A stretch of DNA of 64,000 nucleotides, taken from NCBI GenBank assembly GCA_965153355.1, contig OZ231127.1, forward strand, positions 97,526,001 to 97,590,000. Direction: 5' to 3'. Both the position numbers and the translations under genes were made by a program. Each line of letters opens with the position of its first letter. Positions within the stretch are counted from its first letter, which is position 1. The DNA is from Flaccisagitta enflata. Taxonomy: Eukaryota > Chaetognatha > Sagittoidea > Aphragmophora. This document shows, piece by piece, positions 11,948 to 24,575 of the stretch. The notes beneath the pieces are model-generated. The model was not told the DNA's origin. It saw only the letters and a program-made list of their open reading frames with translations, and did no database searches.

Positions 11948-12544
11948 TCAGCCACATACAGAGCGGCGACTTGTGCAGAAATAGGGCACGTCGCGATGTT
12001 CGTCTTTGGCCATTGATCTTCGGGAAGGCATGAAATGCAGGACACCGTGATGGAATTGACGCCATTTTTCGGCTTCATGGGCCTGGATACCTCTGCTACA
12101 GTGGTCCGCCGGGTTGTTTGAAGAGTCAACCCAGCGCCACTGTTGAGGATCAGACCCACTGTGGATCTTGGAGAGACGATTGGCGAAGAATACAGGCCTC
12201 CGTTTTGCCGGATTGTAAATCATCTTCAGTGCAGATTCAGAGTCAGACCAAAATCTGACGACAAGATTATCCAAGTTGATGGTCCTTCCGACGAAGCGTT
12301 TGAGCTGCACTCTTTTTCTGCGGATACAATCTCCTTCATTAGGAACGCTGTTTATGATGTGAAGCACGTTTTGGATTGAGTGGAATGACGTGAGATTTGG
12401 AGGCAAGGAATGAAATGTGAACATCTCCATCTCGATTGACTTGACGTCGATATGCAGCTGCTCCATATCCGCCTTTTGGAGCCGCATCGCAAAATCTCGA
12501 TTGTGACTTCGCAATGTCGCTGTTGTCAGCCTTCGCCATTCCAC
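11948..12544 (-). pseudogene. BEL/Pao RNase H domain
   Basis: A 198-codon frame contains RFWSDSESALKMIY (W-x-D-S, an active-site aspartate), FFANRLSKI, and WRWVDSSNNPADHCSRGI. The N-P-A-D-x-x-S-R-G motif is characteristic of the Pao-type RNase H end. RNase H degrades the RNA of the RNA-DNA hybrid during reverse transcription. It overlaps the upstream A17 block in another frame, so the polyprotein is broken between them at about 12540. Confidence 0.8.
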
Positions 12545-12800
12545 CAGCGTTCAGTCTGGTATTGTTGTAGAAAGAGGCAAGATGAAGTGTAGCGGAAGAT
12601 TCCCTCGCTCTCTTCAAGGGCAGATCCCATCCCACTTCCTGTGGACGACAGAGTTGAAGATGTAGTCTACCGATGTATGCACTTGGACTCCAAAATCCCA
12701 ATGGATCATAAAGTTTGGCTTTCATGGAGACCAATTGACAGTGTTTTGCTCTAACAGTTTCAATTCTCATCGCAGATGAAGATATGAAAGACGTCTTCAC
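12339..12800 (-). pseudogene. Pao-type (A17) block between RT and RNase H
   Basis: The frame holds KLYDPLGFWSPSAYIGRL and EVGWDLPL, the i-y-D-P-L-G-x-x-s-P and G-W-D motifs that Pfam calls the Pao/A17 region. It is followed by FCDAAPKGGYGAAAYRR, matching the first RNase H aspartate block (f-x-D-A-S). The two halves of RNase H therefore lie in two different frames, with a shift near 12540. The frame keeps the order RT - Pao - RNase H expected for the superfamily. Confidence 0.8.
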
Positions 12801-12918
12801 TTGGGCTCATGTTTATGCTGCTCTTAGTCGGCGCATCATCTTGCTTATCTGAGATGGGGTGGCACGTTGGATCATCCATGTTTTGCTGTGTTTCCCACTT
12901 CACAAGATCATCCCGCCT

Positions 12919-13263
12919 TCAGCCATCGCCGCCACTGCATCCACCTTCCCAACTGCGGTGCCGTCGACCGAATCCCCACCCCCACTTCCGTCGCCGACCA
13001 AGCTTGACGAATAAGATCGTAGCGTTGTAGGGGTATTTGGGCCGGATTACTTCAACATGCTTTCTGACGGTGAAAGATGTGACGAATGAGCTGGATTGGC
13101 TGCCGAAGACATGTGATAGGAACAGATTCAAAATGGCTTCTCGTAGAGTACGGTCTTTGAACCAAGAGAATCTGAACAGATCAGCGTCGTCAGGATGGAC
13201 GCGGATCTGGTGGAAAAACGCCTTTATATCACACATAAGGCGATCTTCCACTGGCGCAAACAC
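12919..13263 (-). pseudogene. BEL/Pao reverse transcriptase fragment
   Basis: The frame contains CDIKAFFHQIRVHPDDADLF and RFSWF, the D-I-x-x-x-F-x-Q-I/V-x-V block that carries the first catalytic aspartate, and VFGSQSSSFVTSFTVRKH, the H-x-F-G-x-x-S-S-P-x-x-A block. After about residue 70 the frame turns into glycine- and arginine-rich sequence, and the expected x-x-D-D motif is not in it, so a frame change lies near 13030. It is the core polymerase of the element, here inactive. Confidence 0.75.
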
Positions 13264-14085
13264 ATGAGGATGTCCATCAAGCTGTTCATCAAAGTTTGGA
13301 CCTCGACGAGCAAATCATTGAGTGAGATCTGGAACAGCATACTGGCGCCTTAAATGACATGCGGCAGCGTTTTACCGCGCCAATTCAACAATAATAATTG
13401 CGTAAAGTGCCAGCGAAGCTACTCAATACTGTCGTCGTCGTTGGCGCTGTAGTCTCAATCCGCCCTCCCGTCTGTTAAAACTTTTACAGTTCACGGAAGA
13501 CTCTTTCTTTGAAAGAGCTGGATCACGCTTGGCCCAGCGTTGGTTGCCGAGCAGCTTCATCGCAGTCGGTCGTGATTTCACTCTTCTCAAATTTCATGAT
13601 TTTTAAGTGATGAAAATTTCCATGTGGCCAGAGAGCAAGTATTTTTACAACTGAAATAAAAATATCTTTCCCTCCCTAACATTTTGCGACTCTGATGACC
13701 TAGAATCACCCATCTCCTCTTGCGAGACGATTGATGATGCAAAGTCATGGTAGAAGATGCGGTCAATGTTGCTGTGGAGGACGCGATTGTCGAGGATGCG
13801 ATCGATGTTGTCGTTGAGGACGCGTCATCCGTCGCGATAGCGTTGGTGATGCAATATCTCGTCCTCTCTTGCCCGTTTTCCACATACAGTCCAACTGAAT
13901 AGACATCTGAAGCAAGTCAAAGATCCTGAAGGCCCTCGAGGATTTCTTGAGCGGCAGCGGCATCCGCATGCGCCGCTCCGATGATCATCATCACACAGCA
14001 GCCTGGCTTCTGGAAATTTTGCTACCTTCGATGTGAGGTTGGTCAGATAGATCGCGGAGAAAAGGAGGAATGTCGCGTTCACTCG

Positions 14086-14340
14086 TTAACAAATCACCCA
14101 CCAATGCGTCGTTGAGCGTCGGCTGACATATTCCTCGTCGACCGATTGCATAGTGAATGATGCGATGGCTTGATCCTCAACAACATGACTTCCCACAGTA
14201 ATCACGTCATTTTGCGCTGTTTTTGTTGGAATCAGAAGACTGCGAATGACATTGGCACTAATCTCGCCGCGATCAGCGCCTGAGTCGATCATAGCGTAAA
14301 TCGTCCTCTGCGCTTTTGAGAAAAAGAATTGTGTTGCCAA
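14086..14340 (-). pseudogene. BEL/Pao aspartic protease
   Basis: The frame begins with FFSKAQRTIYAMIDSGADRG; D-S-G-A is the retroviral-type protease active site (14278-14291), followed by ISANVIRSL, the usual flap-side continuation. It runs 84 codons and ends at a stop before RT. The enzyme would process the element polyprotein. It acts as half of a homodimer in this family. The position between the zinc knuckle and RT is as expected. Confidence 0.7.
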
Positions 14341-14659
14341 TGAGTCACTGGAACAATCGGACGGACAACGTAGAATTAATGAAGACGGACCGCGGCGTTG
14401 CCGTCGCCGCCAGTCATGCCGTGGCGTTAGAAGAGATCACTTCCGTAGGATTGGCTGTCTCCGCCGTCGACGGAGCTGTTGGTGCTGCTGCAGCCGCATC
14501 CTCTGACTTGTTGAAGGGAGCCAGCGGTACTTTATTTCCCTGCTTATTCTCTCCTTTCTCCTCTTTTCCTTTTTCTTCTTTCTTGTAAATTAAGCCCGTG
14601 AGAATCGTAGCCTTCTTGCAGATCAGCAGGGTGGTCTGTTCGCGCATCCTTTGGTGTGT

Positions 14660-17600
14660 CACGCGGCCTTAGTGAAGCCTGAGCAGCGGACATGATCTTT
14701 TGAACTCTACAGCGTCCACTTCCGCTCTAACAACTGATGGCACTCTTCTGTTTGATGCATTCCACTGCAGACGTTGCAGCGGTCCGTCGGCTGCATCTTT
14801 TGTTTGCCATTGGTCAAAGCATCCCCATATGATGATGGCGCTTCTTTTTCTGTAGTTGCGACTGCTGCCACCTGATGCTGTTTTGCAGCTTGCGCTGATG
14901 CGCTGAATCACACTTCCCATGTCTCGATCATATTGACCAAATTGTCGAATGAAAATAATTGTCCATTTTGGGCTGCTTCATGTTGCTTTTCCCAGAATTT
15001 ATCTGCAAGATGAAGGACCCTCTTATTGAGGATCTCCTGCAGCAGCTCGTCACGATAGCATTGTTGCACTTCTCCACAGGTCCTCGCAATCTTCTTTGCC
15101 TTTTGCAACCTTGCAGACAAATTGAAATGCCTTGCATGGTCGGCGGACTGGATCTTCGCCTCCGCGACGATTTCGTTGAACAGCCGCAATGTTGCAGCGC
15201 CTTGCCATAAAGCCGTCCATTTTGCGAAGCGTCGTCAATCTCTCCTCTTGCTAACTTAAGCAGGTGCATCAATCGTCGCAGTTTCAATGATCTCTTTTGC
15301 CGGACCAGCAAACCACTTAGGCAATTCTAATAAGATGTCCATTTGCATCAAGCCTTCATGCTTCTCAGCATCTTTGAACTTCCTCTTCCACATCACATGA
15401 AGTGGTGGATGAAAGCTCTGCAGAGGCTATACAGGTCTTGCGCTCTCCAACGCTTTGAGGCCGACCTCCCTTGCCATGAGATCGTTATCGCCGCTCTTCC
15501 AAAAACATGTCCAGAACGGTTGTTTGGGCATCTGAACGTGGACTTCCGGTTGGCGGGCTATTTGATGATGCTCCACTTGATGATACGCTGGAGGTTGTTG
15601 GGTAAACGCGTATTGACCCCCGACTTTTACCGGAGATCTCTTTTTGGTGGTTTTAAGCGCTCCACCCAACTTCTTCTTGCTGATTCATTCGTTGTTGACG
15701 ATCATCTTGATGGAATCGGGGAGCATCAAAATCTTGGCGGACGTACTGTCGCTGTTGTTGTTCTTCTTTACTTTGTTTCTCTTCTTCTCTCGCTGCGGCA
15801 AGGTCAAAGTCTCTCTGCTGAATCTGCATCTTCAAACTATCCACTTCCTGCCACAAGCGTTGATTCTGCTGGATGGCTTCTGCTTGAGGCGTTACTAGAG
15901 GCGCTTGCGCTACTACTGGCGCCTTCGGCTGCAATCCACTCATTGTCTTCTTGAGATCGACTTTTCTTCTCTCCTTATCTTGCAGCTGTTGTGCCAACTT
16001 CGCGTCAGCAGCCTCCTGCCTCTGCCTCCTGCGCATCGCCTCCGATTGCAGCATCACCCCCGCTTCCGGCTGTGTTGAAGACCTTTCCTCTTGATGAGGA
16101 AGGCCAGTCTCCCTTCTAGCAGAACCAATCAGCTTATCAAAGATCACTTCCGGTGCAGTAGGGAGAATCGTTGCTGCTGGGGTTTGGTGATGCTGATCCT
16201 GATGCTGTTGCTGTTGTTGAAGCCGTTGCTGCTGCCACTGTTGATGTTGAAGCTGCTGTTGCTGGTCAGGATGCTGTTGCTGTTCATTCTGCTGCTGCGG
16301 TGGCGCTGACGCTGTCCTTGCTGCTGCTGCTGCTCCAGCTGTTGCTGCTGCTGCATCGGCTGCTTGACGGACGTTTCCGCAGACTGCACATGGCGTTGCT
16401 GTGCGTTCGAATTGAACAATCCCGGATTGAAATTTCTGAAGATAGATCGGCGGTTATTTTTGTGGATGCTGCGGCTGCTGCTGGTCCAGCTCAGACAGTT
16501 GTCTGGCTTCATCCAGCTGCTCTATAGCTCCACCAATGCCGCCGTCGTTCAGGCTATTCCAGTGCTTACGTTGCATTTCTGCCGCATTGTTGAATACTCC
16601 TGAATATCTTCACATCTCGTTGCTGCTGCTGTGAAAGATTACACATTCATCGCATAACTCTTTGTCTTCTTGTGATGAGCTTCGCTGTTGGAATCCAATG
16701 CTTCCCGCGATCGGCGCCTTTGGAGCTGTTGCTGGCACCACCACCTTCACCATGCCATCATGCGCGGCGTTTGATCTGATCTGCAAGGCGTTGCTGTCTC
16801 TCTTCTTCTGTCTCCTCACTGACATTCATGCTTTAGACAGGATGGTTATTTGAAATGGAGGATCCACCACCACCGCTGGGATCGCGGCGGAAGGTTGCTG
16901 TTGCTGCTGCAGTTGCTGTTGCATACGTTCTCCTGCATCGTTTTGCCGCTGTTGTTGTTGTTCATGCGGCTGCATTGACGTTTGATGTTATCGCAGCTCT
17001 TGTTGTTGTTGCTGTTGCTTGCTGTTGCTGCTGTTGATCGTGTTGTTGCTGTTGTTGAGCCACAGGTTGTGGCGCCGGCTGCAGGATCTGATGTTGTTGT
17101 TGATCTTGTTGACAAAATTGTTGGAGTTGCTGCAACTGCTGCTGCTGCAACAGCTCTTGCTGCTGCCGTTGAGCCATCGTTTGCTGCTGCTCCTGTGGTC
17201 GGTGGAGTTGACGTTGCTGTTGAGTTGCTGCTGCTGCATCTGCAATTGATGCTGCTGCTGTTGCTCCTGTTGCTGTCGCTACTCCTCCTCCCCATTTATT
17301 GCTGCTTATGTCGTCAATCAGCCGACGGCCTTGTCGCATTTCCTCCTCCAACTGCCTACCCCATCTGTCTCTCTCAGCACTCCTGTTGACGTCACTTTCC
17401 GCCCTCTCCTGCGGCGTCAATCCGTTGATGATCCACGACCTCTTGCAAGGGCGTCGCGTCGTGGGTCATAAGCATGCCAGTCAGCTTGCTCCATCGGAGA
17501 CGCACGCGCAGGATTTCAATTTCTCCGAGACCAAATCTGATACCCATTGATTGGCATCTCCTCTTTGGATCGGCGGCAGATTTAAAAATTAGCCGCCAGT

Positions 17601-18103
17601 TGGAGATTGCGCACCATGTCGCGGGACCGGAAGTGGTAGATACTCGGATCCGTCGGGGTTTGGCGAAGACGTTCGCATCCTTGGTGTCGGAGCGCCAGTA
17701 ACGGTATCACGGGCGGCGTGAGTGTCAGTTGGGACTGGGTTCATGGGAATTCATTGATGGGTCTTTTGCGATTCCCAATGTCGTTATGCACTGCGTTCAC
17801 GATGTCGGCGTTGGAAGGAAAAACCTCTGGATAGTTCTCACGATCAAAGAAACGCATGAGTCCCATTCGCGCCGGATTCGGCAAAGTAGACGCCACGTCG
17901 AAGAAGGGTGCCGGGCATCGAGTCGAGCGCCATTTGCCTCGCATACGATATAAAGTCGTAAACCATATCCCGAAGGCCGTGTCGGGCGCCATCTGATTCA
18001 CAGGCGGCGATAAGTCATTGTTCCTTGGTGCAAGTAGAAACGAGGCGTCGAAAGGCCGGCATCCTTCCATTTCCGCAGTGATATCGTTCCTCATTGCGCG
18101 CAA
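14660..18103 (-). pseudogene. BEL/Pao gag-like region
   Basis: Several overlapping minus-strand frames fill this stretch. The upstream part (17741-18103) is a 120-codon frame of unknown fold. The middle (16140-17420) is extremely glutamine-rich. Next, 15653-16147 encodes a charged, coiled-coil-like stretch with RLWQEVDSLKMQIQQRDFD. 14908-15189 encodes HFNLSARLQKAKKIARTCG and DKFWEKQHEAAQNG, a helical stretch plausible for capsid. A zinc knuckle CNVCSGMHQTEEC (C-x2-C-x3-H-x4-C) is encoded at 14740-14778 in yet another frame. That spacing is what BEL/Pao gag proteins use for RNA binding. Frames do not connect, so it is not a working gene. Confidence 0.65.
16140..17420 (-). repeat. CAG-like/CAA glutamine-coding expansion in gag
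   Basis: About 1.3 kb in which the element strand is dominated by CAG/CAA/CAACAG triplets, giving long glutamine-rich frames in one phase and Ser/Asn- or Leu-rich frames in the others. Copies of the run are imperfect, so it is a cryptic repeat and not a pure array. Confidence 0.8.
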
Positions 18104-18261
18104 ACAGATTCGACCTCGGACACTGATTCAAACAGTGAGATACACGAGATGACGTTGAAGCGGTCGAGACGGTGTAAATGGGTGCGCGCGGCTCTCGACC
18201 ATCCAATTTCGTTTTGGTCGAAGATAGGAAGGAGTCGAGTCGTTTTTAAATTGTTGAAATA

Positions 18262-19175
18262 TGTTTACGCCCACCAGTTTCAACTGGCACTGTCTATGAG
18301 CGTCTATCCGACTGACGACTTGTGGTGAAAGAAAGTTGGCCGATTGGAAAATAGGAAGACGATCGTCTCGTTTATTCCATAAAAATTTCAACAACTGAAG
18401 AGAGGGGAAAATGAAAGGGAAGTGGGGCGATTGTGATGATCAGCAAACGCAAAAGATAACTTATGAAATGAGACAAGGACACAATAAAGGACAGAAACAG
18501 CACATGACAACATGTTCATCTTCTTCAGAGCCCATGCCACCTGATAATACCTGCCCCTGCCCCGGCCTATCCCATTAGATTCATCCATATCATCCCCATA
18601 GTAAGCTGATCGGGCAAACGATAAAGCACTAAAATCCGGCAATAAAATGCAAGCAAAACGCAAAAGACAAGAATAACAGACCGGAAGACAAAATAAAAGC
18701 AACGTTAATAAAAGCAAAGACGCGTCTATAAAACTTACTTTTAGGCCCACTTTCGTTGGTTTCCACCCACAGTCTGTCGAAGTCAAACTAACGTTAATTG
18801 TCCGTTCATAAGTTTGTCTACAACCAAAAGATGAGAGATTATTGAAATTAGTGAATTCCAGTAGCCAACTTCAGCCGATCCATAAAATCAAATAATCACT
18901 TTAAGGCTTAATGCATTAAATAAATAAAAGCAATCAATCCAAATTGGAACCAACCTGAAAAACGAAATTACAAATACGTTTGGCTACGTAATAAAAACAA
19001 ATGGCACAAAATACAAGGCGCAACCATATGGTTACCCATCTAGCGTTCATTATGAAAAATGGCGAGAAACAAAAGACGCTGGCATTGAATGATAGAGAAA
19101 GAAGAAAAACCAAAAGCACGCAAAAGAAACAAAGGCACACATACTTAATAAACGGACGGACATACATTTCTAACA
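18262..19175 (-). repeat. 5' LTR of the BEL/Pao element
   Basis: On the element strand it starts TGTTAGAAATGTATGTCCG and ends GGGCGTAAACA. It matches 6115-7004 along its length with scattered substitutions and small indels (914 versus 890 bp). As the 5' LTR it should carry the promoter, but no motif was assigned. No convincing tRNA primer site was seen next to it. Confidence 0.9.
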
Positions 19176-19805
19176 AAAAGATAAGTAAAAAATTTTAGCA
19201 AAAAGTTTCAACAAAAAATAAAAATAAAATTTGTAAAAAATGATTTTTTCAAAAAAAATTTTTGACGTAACAATTTTTTTTTATTGTCGTAATGAAACAA
19301 GGCCGGATACATGGCTACTCCACTTGTGTGCGGGTTGGTAAAAACTATATTTGATTTCACTATATTTGGGCAAGAGTCATAAGATGAAAGAGCAAATATA
19401 ATGATATGATGATCGGACCAATGAACAACTGACAGACTAACAAAGCGGGTTGTTAACTTGCGTAGCAGGCTAAAGAGGTTTTACATAGATTTGAGATTTG
19501 AAAATTTAGTATATTGTTCATAAAACATTTTACTTCATATCATTAAATCAGAAAAAAAAAATCATTATAATCTTTAGTGATAAATATCATAATATTTTGT
19601 AATTCTTTTAACATTGAAACTGATTTTTTTTTCTGATTCTAATAAAACAGTGTTAGAAAAATTCTTAAAAATTTTTTTTCATCAGGTCCCCTTAAAAAAT
19701 CCTTTTAGTTGTTTTTGTATCCTCCAAAGGCTCGGGGATGATGGTTTCTGAAAATGATTCTTGTAAATGCGCCTCTAGAATTAATTTTGTATATTCATAC
19801 ACTAT
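19176..19805. other. AT-rich spacer with a decayed family A copy
   Basis: 19293-19470 keeps the ACAAGGCCGGATACATGGCTA start and an AACAAAGCGGGTTGTTAACTTGCG-like decayed end. The rest is AT-rich with no recognised feature. Confidence 0.6.
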
Positions 19806-20320
19806 TAGTTGAGTGCTACGTGACTCTACACCCCACTATGTCGGTCCATCGGTTGGTCAGTTGGTCAGTCAGTCGGTGGGTTGTTCCCCTTTTTGGGCAG
19901 AGGCCCTGAAGGGGTCGATGACCTATGCTTTCACACATATGGGGGTACTTCCTCACTTCTCCTCCTTCTTCTTTGTCCCCCTCAAATCTCAGTCTCAGGC
20001 CCAAATTCCAGTCTCAGGCCCAAATCCAGTCTTGAAGCCCAATCCCAGCCTCGAGCAAAGTGCTTATCCAGGCCCAAATCTTAGCCTCAGGCTAGGCATG
20101 GTGAGCCTCAGGCTGGATCCCAGCCTCCAGGCTGGGATTTGGGCCGGCAGAGGCTGGGATTTGGGCCTCAGGCTGGGATTTGAGCTTCAAGACTGGGATG
20201 GGCCTTGAGATGGGATTTGGGCCTCAGGAATGGGATTGAGAGAGGTGGAGGAGAGAGAAGAAGGAGAAATTCCTGCATATGTGAAAGCATAGGTCATTGA
20301 CCTCTTTGAGAACGCTGCCC
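19806..20320. mobile_element. Family B foldback element with family A fragment at its left
   Basis: A family A piece (ACCCCACTATGTCGGTCC) runs into the B core GGGCAGAGGCCCTGAAGGGG and ATGACCTATGCTTTCACA near 19896. The centre is tandem CCCAAATCCCAGCCTCAGG-type words that switch strand about 20100. The right end (20262-20310) returns the core in reverse. The whole is therefore an inverted repeat. Confidence 0.7.
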
Positions 20321-20720
20321 TCCTCCCTCCTTCAACTTCAATCTAAACCTTCTTAGGCAGGGCATAGGTACCGCTGACCATCTAACTCTTGCATTCTTCT
20401 TTTTCGGCGTTTTGGAGCACTTGAGCCCACTGCTCCTGCCCAAATGCTCTTGTGACCTTCTCCAGCACTGCTCCTGCCTACCCGCACGCGACTGATGTAG
20501 CCATGTATCCAGCCTTGTATGGAAGAACAGCGCAGTAACAAGCCCATACGATATCCCTCTTTCAATACAAGATGATATAAGAGAAACCAATGTTGCCAAC
20601 AAAAATTCGATGTCAAGGGGGGGGGGGTACGAGGAAGGATAAGTAGGAGAAAATTCCCGATTTGTGTGAAAGCATAGGTCATCGAACCCTTTGGGGCCGC
20701 TTTGCAAAGAACTTCTACAC
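20321..20720. repeat. Hairpin module, partial family A and solo family B arm
   Basis: 20345-20385 has GCAGGGCATAGGTACCGCTG (the family B/C hairpin half). 20425-20518 is the right part of a reversed family A. 20620-20705 is a solo B arm with GTGAAAGCATAGGTCATCG. Confidence 0.65.
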
Positions 20721-21201
20721 TGCATCAGTCATCATGTATTTTCACTGGATGACATGCCAAGTCTGCCACCCCCAACCCGCTGCACTTGTTTAGCAGACAT
20801 ATTGAGTAGAATTCGGGGGTGATCCACAAAAAGACAAGCAGTGAGATCGTATTTATATCTAGTAGCAAGCAACTTTGGGCAGGGGCAGTAAAGCGAAAAC
20901 CTTCTTTCATTTGTTATCATATAGAAGAGAAAAATTCGAAATGGATTCTTCTTTGCTTTGTCTTTTTTCTTGATAGCCAGTCATACAGACATACAGACAG
21001 ACAGACAGACAGACAGAACGACAGACAGGCAGACGTAGTTATTTCTATCAGTCTTGTCCTCGCCACCGCCATGACAGTTCTGTCAGCTCGTGAAGCGCAC
21101 CACCATCGGAACCGGACAAATAAGGTGCAGTCAACCTGCGTGTTGACTCGGCCAACACATACCCAGCACCTGGGTTTGAGGCCTTCCCGTTGAGATTCGA
21201 T
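20721..21201. other. Spacer with (CAGA)n microsatellite
   Basis: (CAGA)n lies at about 20985-21027. The remaining sequence up to the GTT array has no recognisable gene. Confidence 0.6.
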
Positions 21202-22115
<914 letters not shown>

Positions 22116-22202
22116 ACAAAGACACAGAGATGAGACTGACAGAGACAAGTAAGGAGTTTGAATAGAGAGAAACACAAGCAACGGGCCTTAGCGACCTAAT
22201 AA

Positions 22203-22556
22203 TAACAAGGCCGTATACACTGCTACCTAAGTCACATGCGGGTGGATAGAGGCAGTGATAAAAAAGGCTAACTAAGCATTTGGTCAGGAGCAGTAATAGG
22301 AAAATTGCCTGTGAATGCTAGACAAGGCCGGATACATGGCAATCCAGTCGTGGACGGTTGGGCAGGAGCAGTAATGCGAAAACCGCTCGCAATTCAGAAA
22401 TGTGACCGATGGACGGACGGACCGACACGGCAAGGTTTAGAGTGGCTTGTCCGCGACTAAAAATCAAAGTGTTACCGACCGACGGACAGACACAGACACA
22501 CAGACAGACTATCCGACTGAATCAGCAGGTTATAGAGTCGCGTGCACATGACTAAA
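22203..22556 (+). mobile_element. Family A element interrupted by a second family A element
   Basis: The outer copy starts ACAAGGCCGTATACACTGCT and ends GTCGCGTGCACATGACTAAA. The inner copy occupies about 22322-22465, from ACAAGGCCGGATACATGGCA to GTCCGCGACTAAAAA. Removing the inner copy restores the usual order of the family. Confidence 0.8.
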
Positions 22557-23149
22557 AACTATTTGCAAATAGTTGAGACACACTGACTGATTTACTTATA
22601 GGGAAAAACAAACTTGTATGCCCACTACCAAATAAAATGCAAACAAAATCATAACAGAATTGAGTTTTTTTTTCTTTAGTTTTCAAAGTCCATTTGATTT
22701 CAAGACCAGGTTTCTTTAGAAGTTAGAAGTGGTCATCCACGTTTTGCCCGTTTCTCGCATCATTCTATTTATTTTCTTTGTTGTTCGTCGTTTCCACCAC
22801 GTCTACAATTGTGTTACGGCACCCTGGATGTGTGGATATCAAAAATACCTGTTTTGGAGCCAATTTAATTCAAACCCTCTCTCGAGAATGGTTTCTGTAG
22901 GCCAATATCAAGGTAAACATTACTTTTTTATATTAGACATTCATCCTTTGAACTCAGGGAACTGTAGGAATTTATCTCACCTCACTTACCATGCCACATT
23001 AGCTCCTTCGTCGACGTTGTTCCTCTCCATCATCGTTGTCCTTCCTGTCCATCGTTGTCGTTCCTCTGCATAATCGTCATTGTTCCTCTCCACCATCGTC
23101 GTCGTTCCTCTCCATCGTCGTCTGATACACATCACCCTGGTAGCAATCG
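22557..23149. other. Spacer, no gene recognised
   Basis: Includes a CGTCGTTCCTCTCCATC short tandem at about 23000-23125. One open frame crosses it on the plus strand without recognisable similarity. Confidence 0.5.
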
Positions 23150-23486
23150 ATTGGGCAGGGGCAGTAATTCAAAAACCTCTTGCAATTCAGAAATTCTACG
23201 GACCAATATAGAGCTAGAGCAAGGTGCTAGGTGTCGGCGACTTGAAAGTCAAAAAAGTGATGCGTCGTCAAAATATTGTTGTAGAGGGGTGGGCGGGGGC
23301 ATCTAACCAGTGTCACCTCAACCTAACCCCCAACCCCCTCCCGAACCCTCCCCTCCCCTCACAAATGCAGACACAAAATAACAACAAGGGCGTGTTTTTT
23401 ACATTTCCAATTCGAGCTAGACAGATGGACGGTTGGACCAATGTATGGAAAAAGCCTCAAATAGAATTGTGTTTCCGCAACTAAAA
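23150..23486 (+). repeat. Decayed, expanded family A copy
   Basis: Keeps GGGCAGGGGCAGTAATTC, GACGGTTGGACCAATG and the end GTTTCCGCAACTAAAAC, but has lost the ACAAGGCCGG start and contains extra sequence. Confidence 0.55.
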
Positions 23487-23499
23487 CCTGGCGGTTCTA

Positions 23500-23657
23500 T
23501 CAGAACTGTGTCCAAACACTAGTCTCCTTTGTCCAATTCCATAATCTCCACCATTTTCCCCATTCCGTTGCTTGAGTTTCCCGAGATGAGACGTCGCTGT
23601 AGGCAGAGCAAATCCAACACCAACGTATATTCAAGTCCTGAGATCGAAAAAAAACAA
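23500..23657 (-). CDS. Possible terminal exon, unrecognised
   Basis: On the minus strand a good 3' splice site (TTTTTTTTCGATCTCAG) is followed by an open stretch. One frame reads LEYTLVLDLLCLQRRLIS and closes at TAG after MELDKGD. A second frame is also open to a later stop. I do not recognise either peptide, no upstream exon was found, and the stretch lies between a family A copy and the CA array. Offered only as a splice-site-supported candidate. Confidence 0.2.
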
Positions 23658-23694
23658 AGATCTTTAAGTCTGTGCACACGGTCAAACCGGTTCA

Positions 23695-24112
<418 letters not shown>

Positions 24113-24291
24113 GGCTAAACCATATTGGGTGTCAAATCGCCGCAAATCCAGCGCCAATATCCCTTTTAATCTTTAGGACTCGGATGCTCGGATGCTACCT
24201 GAAGTGACAAGAGAGAATTACAGTAACAACGCGGGCTACGCGGTTGTTTGCCTGGTATTAACAGGCTGTTACTATGCATGCTTGCGATACC
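24113..24291. other. Short spacer
   Basis: No feature recognised. Confidence 0.5.
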
Positions 24292-24466
24292 TGTTGTTGT
24301 TGTTGTAATTTTTGTAATTGTTATTGTTATTGTTGTTGTCGTAATTGTTATTGTTGTTGTCGTAATTGTTATTGTTGTTGTCGTAATTGTTATTGTTGTT
24401 GTCGTAATTGTTATTGTTGTTGTCGTAATTGTTATTGTTGCTGTCGTCGTCGTCGTCGTCGTCGTT

Positions 24467-24515
<49 letters not shown>

Positions 24516-24540
24516 TTGTCGTTGTTGTTGTTGTTGTTAG
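24292..24540. repeat. GTT/GTC trinucleotide array with 21-mer higher-order period
   Basis: Repeats of GTAATTGTTATTGTTGTTGTC at 24340-24440 pass into (GTC)n and (GTTGTC)n. On the minus strand this encodes Asn/Asp runs that join the frame described next. Confidence 0.9.
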
Positions 24541-24575
24541 AATCACCACCACCAACGTCAATATCATTTTCATCA

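Larger units (their letters stand above)
6115..19175 (-). mobile_element. BEL/Pao LTR retrotransposon, decayed
   Basis: Two direct repeats of about 0.9 kb (6115-7004 and 18262-19175) bound an 11.3-kb interior. On the minus strand the order is gag-like, protease, reverse transcriptase, RNase H, integrase and a C-terminal DUF5641-like piece. This order, an A17/Pao-type block around LYDPLGFWSP, and the NPAD..SRG motif at the end of RNase H identify BEL/Pao. At about 13 kb it is long for the superfamily (usually about 5-9 kb). Coding is broken by frame changes, and the LTRs differ by substitutions and many small indels, so the copy is old or the assembly has indel errors. No clear target duplication was found. 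No host gene was recognised inside. Confidence 0.9.
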
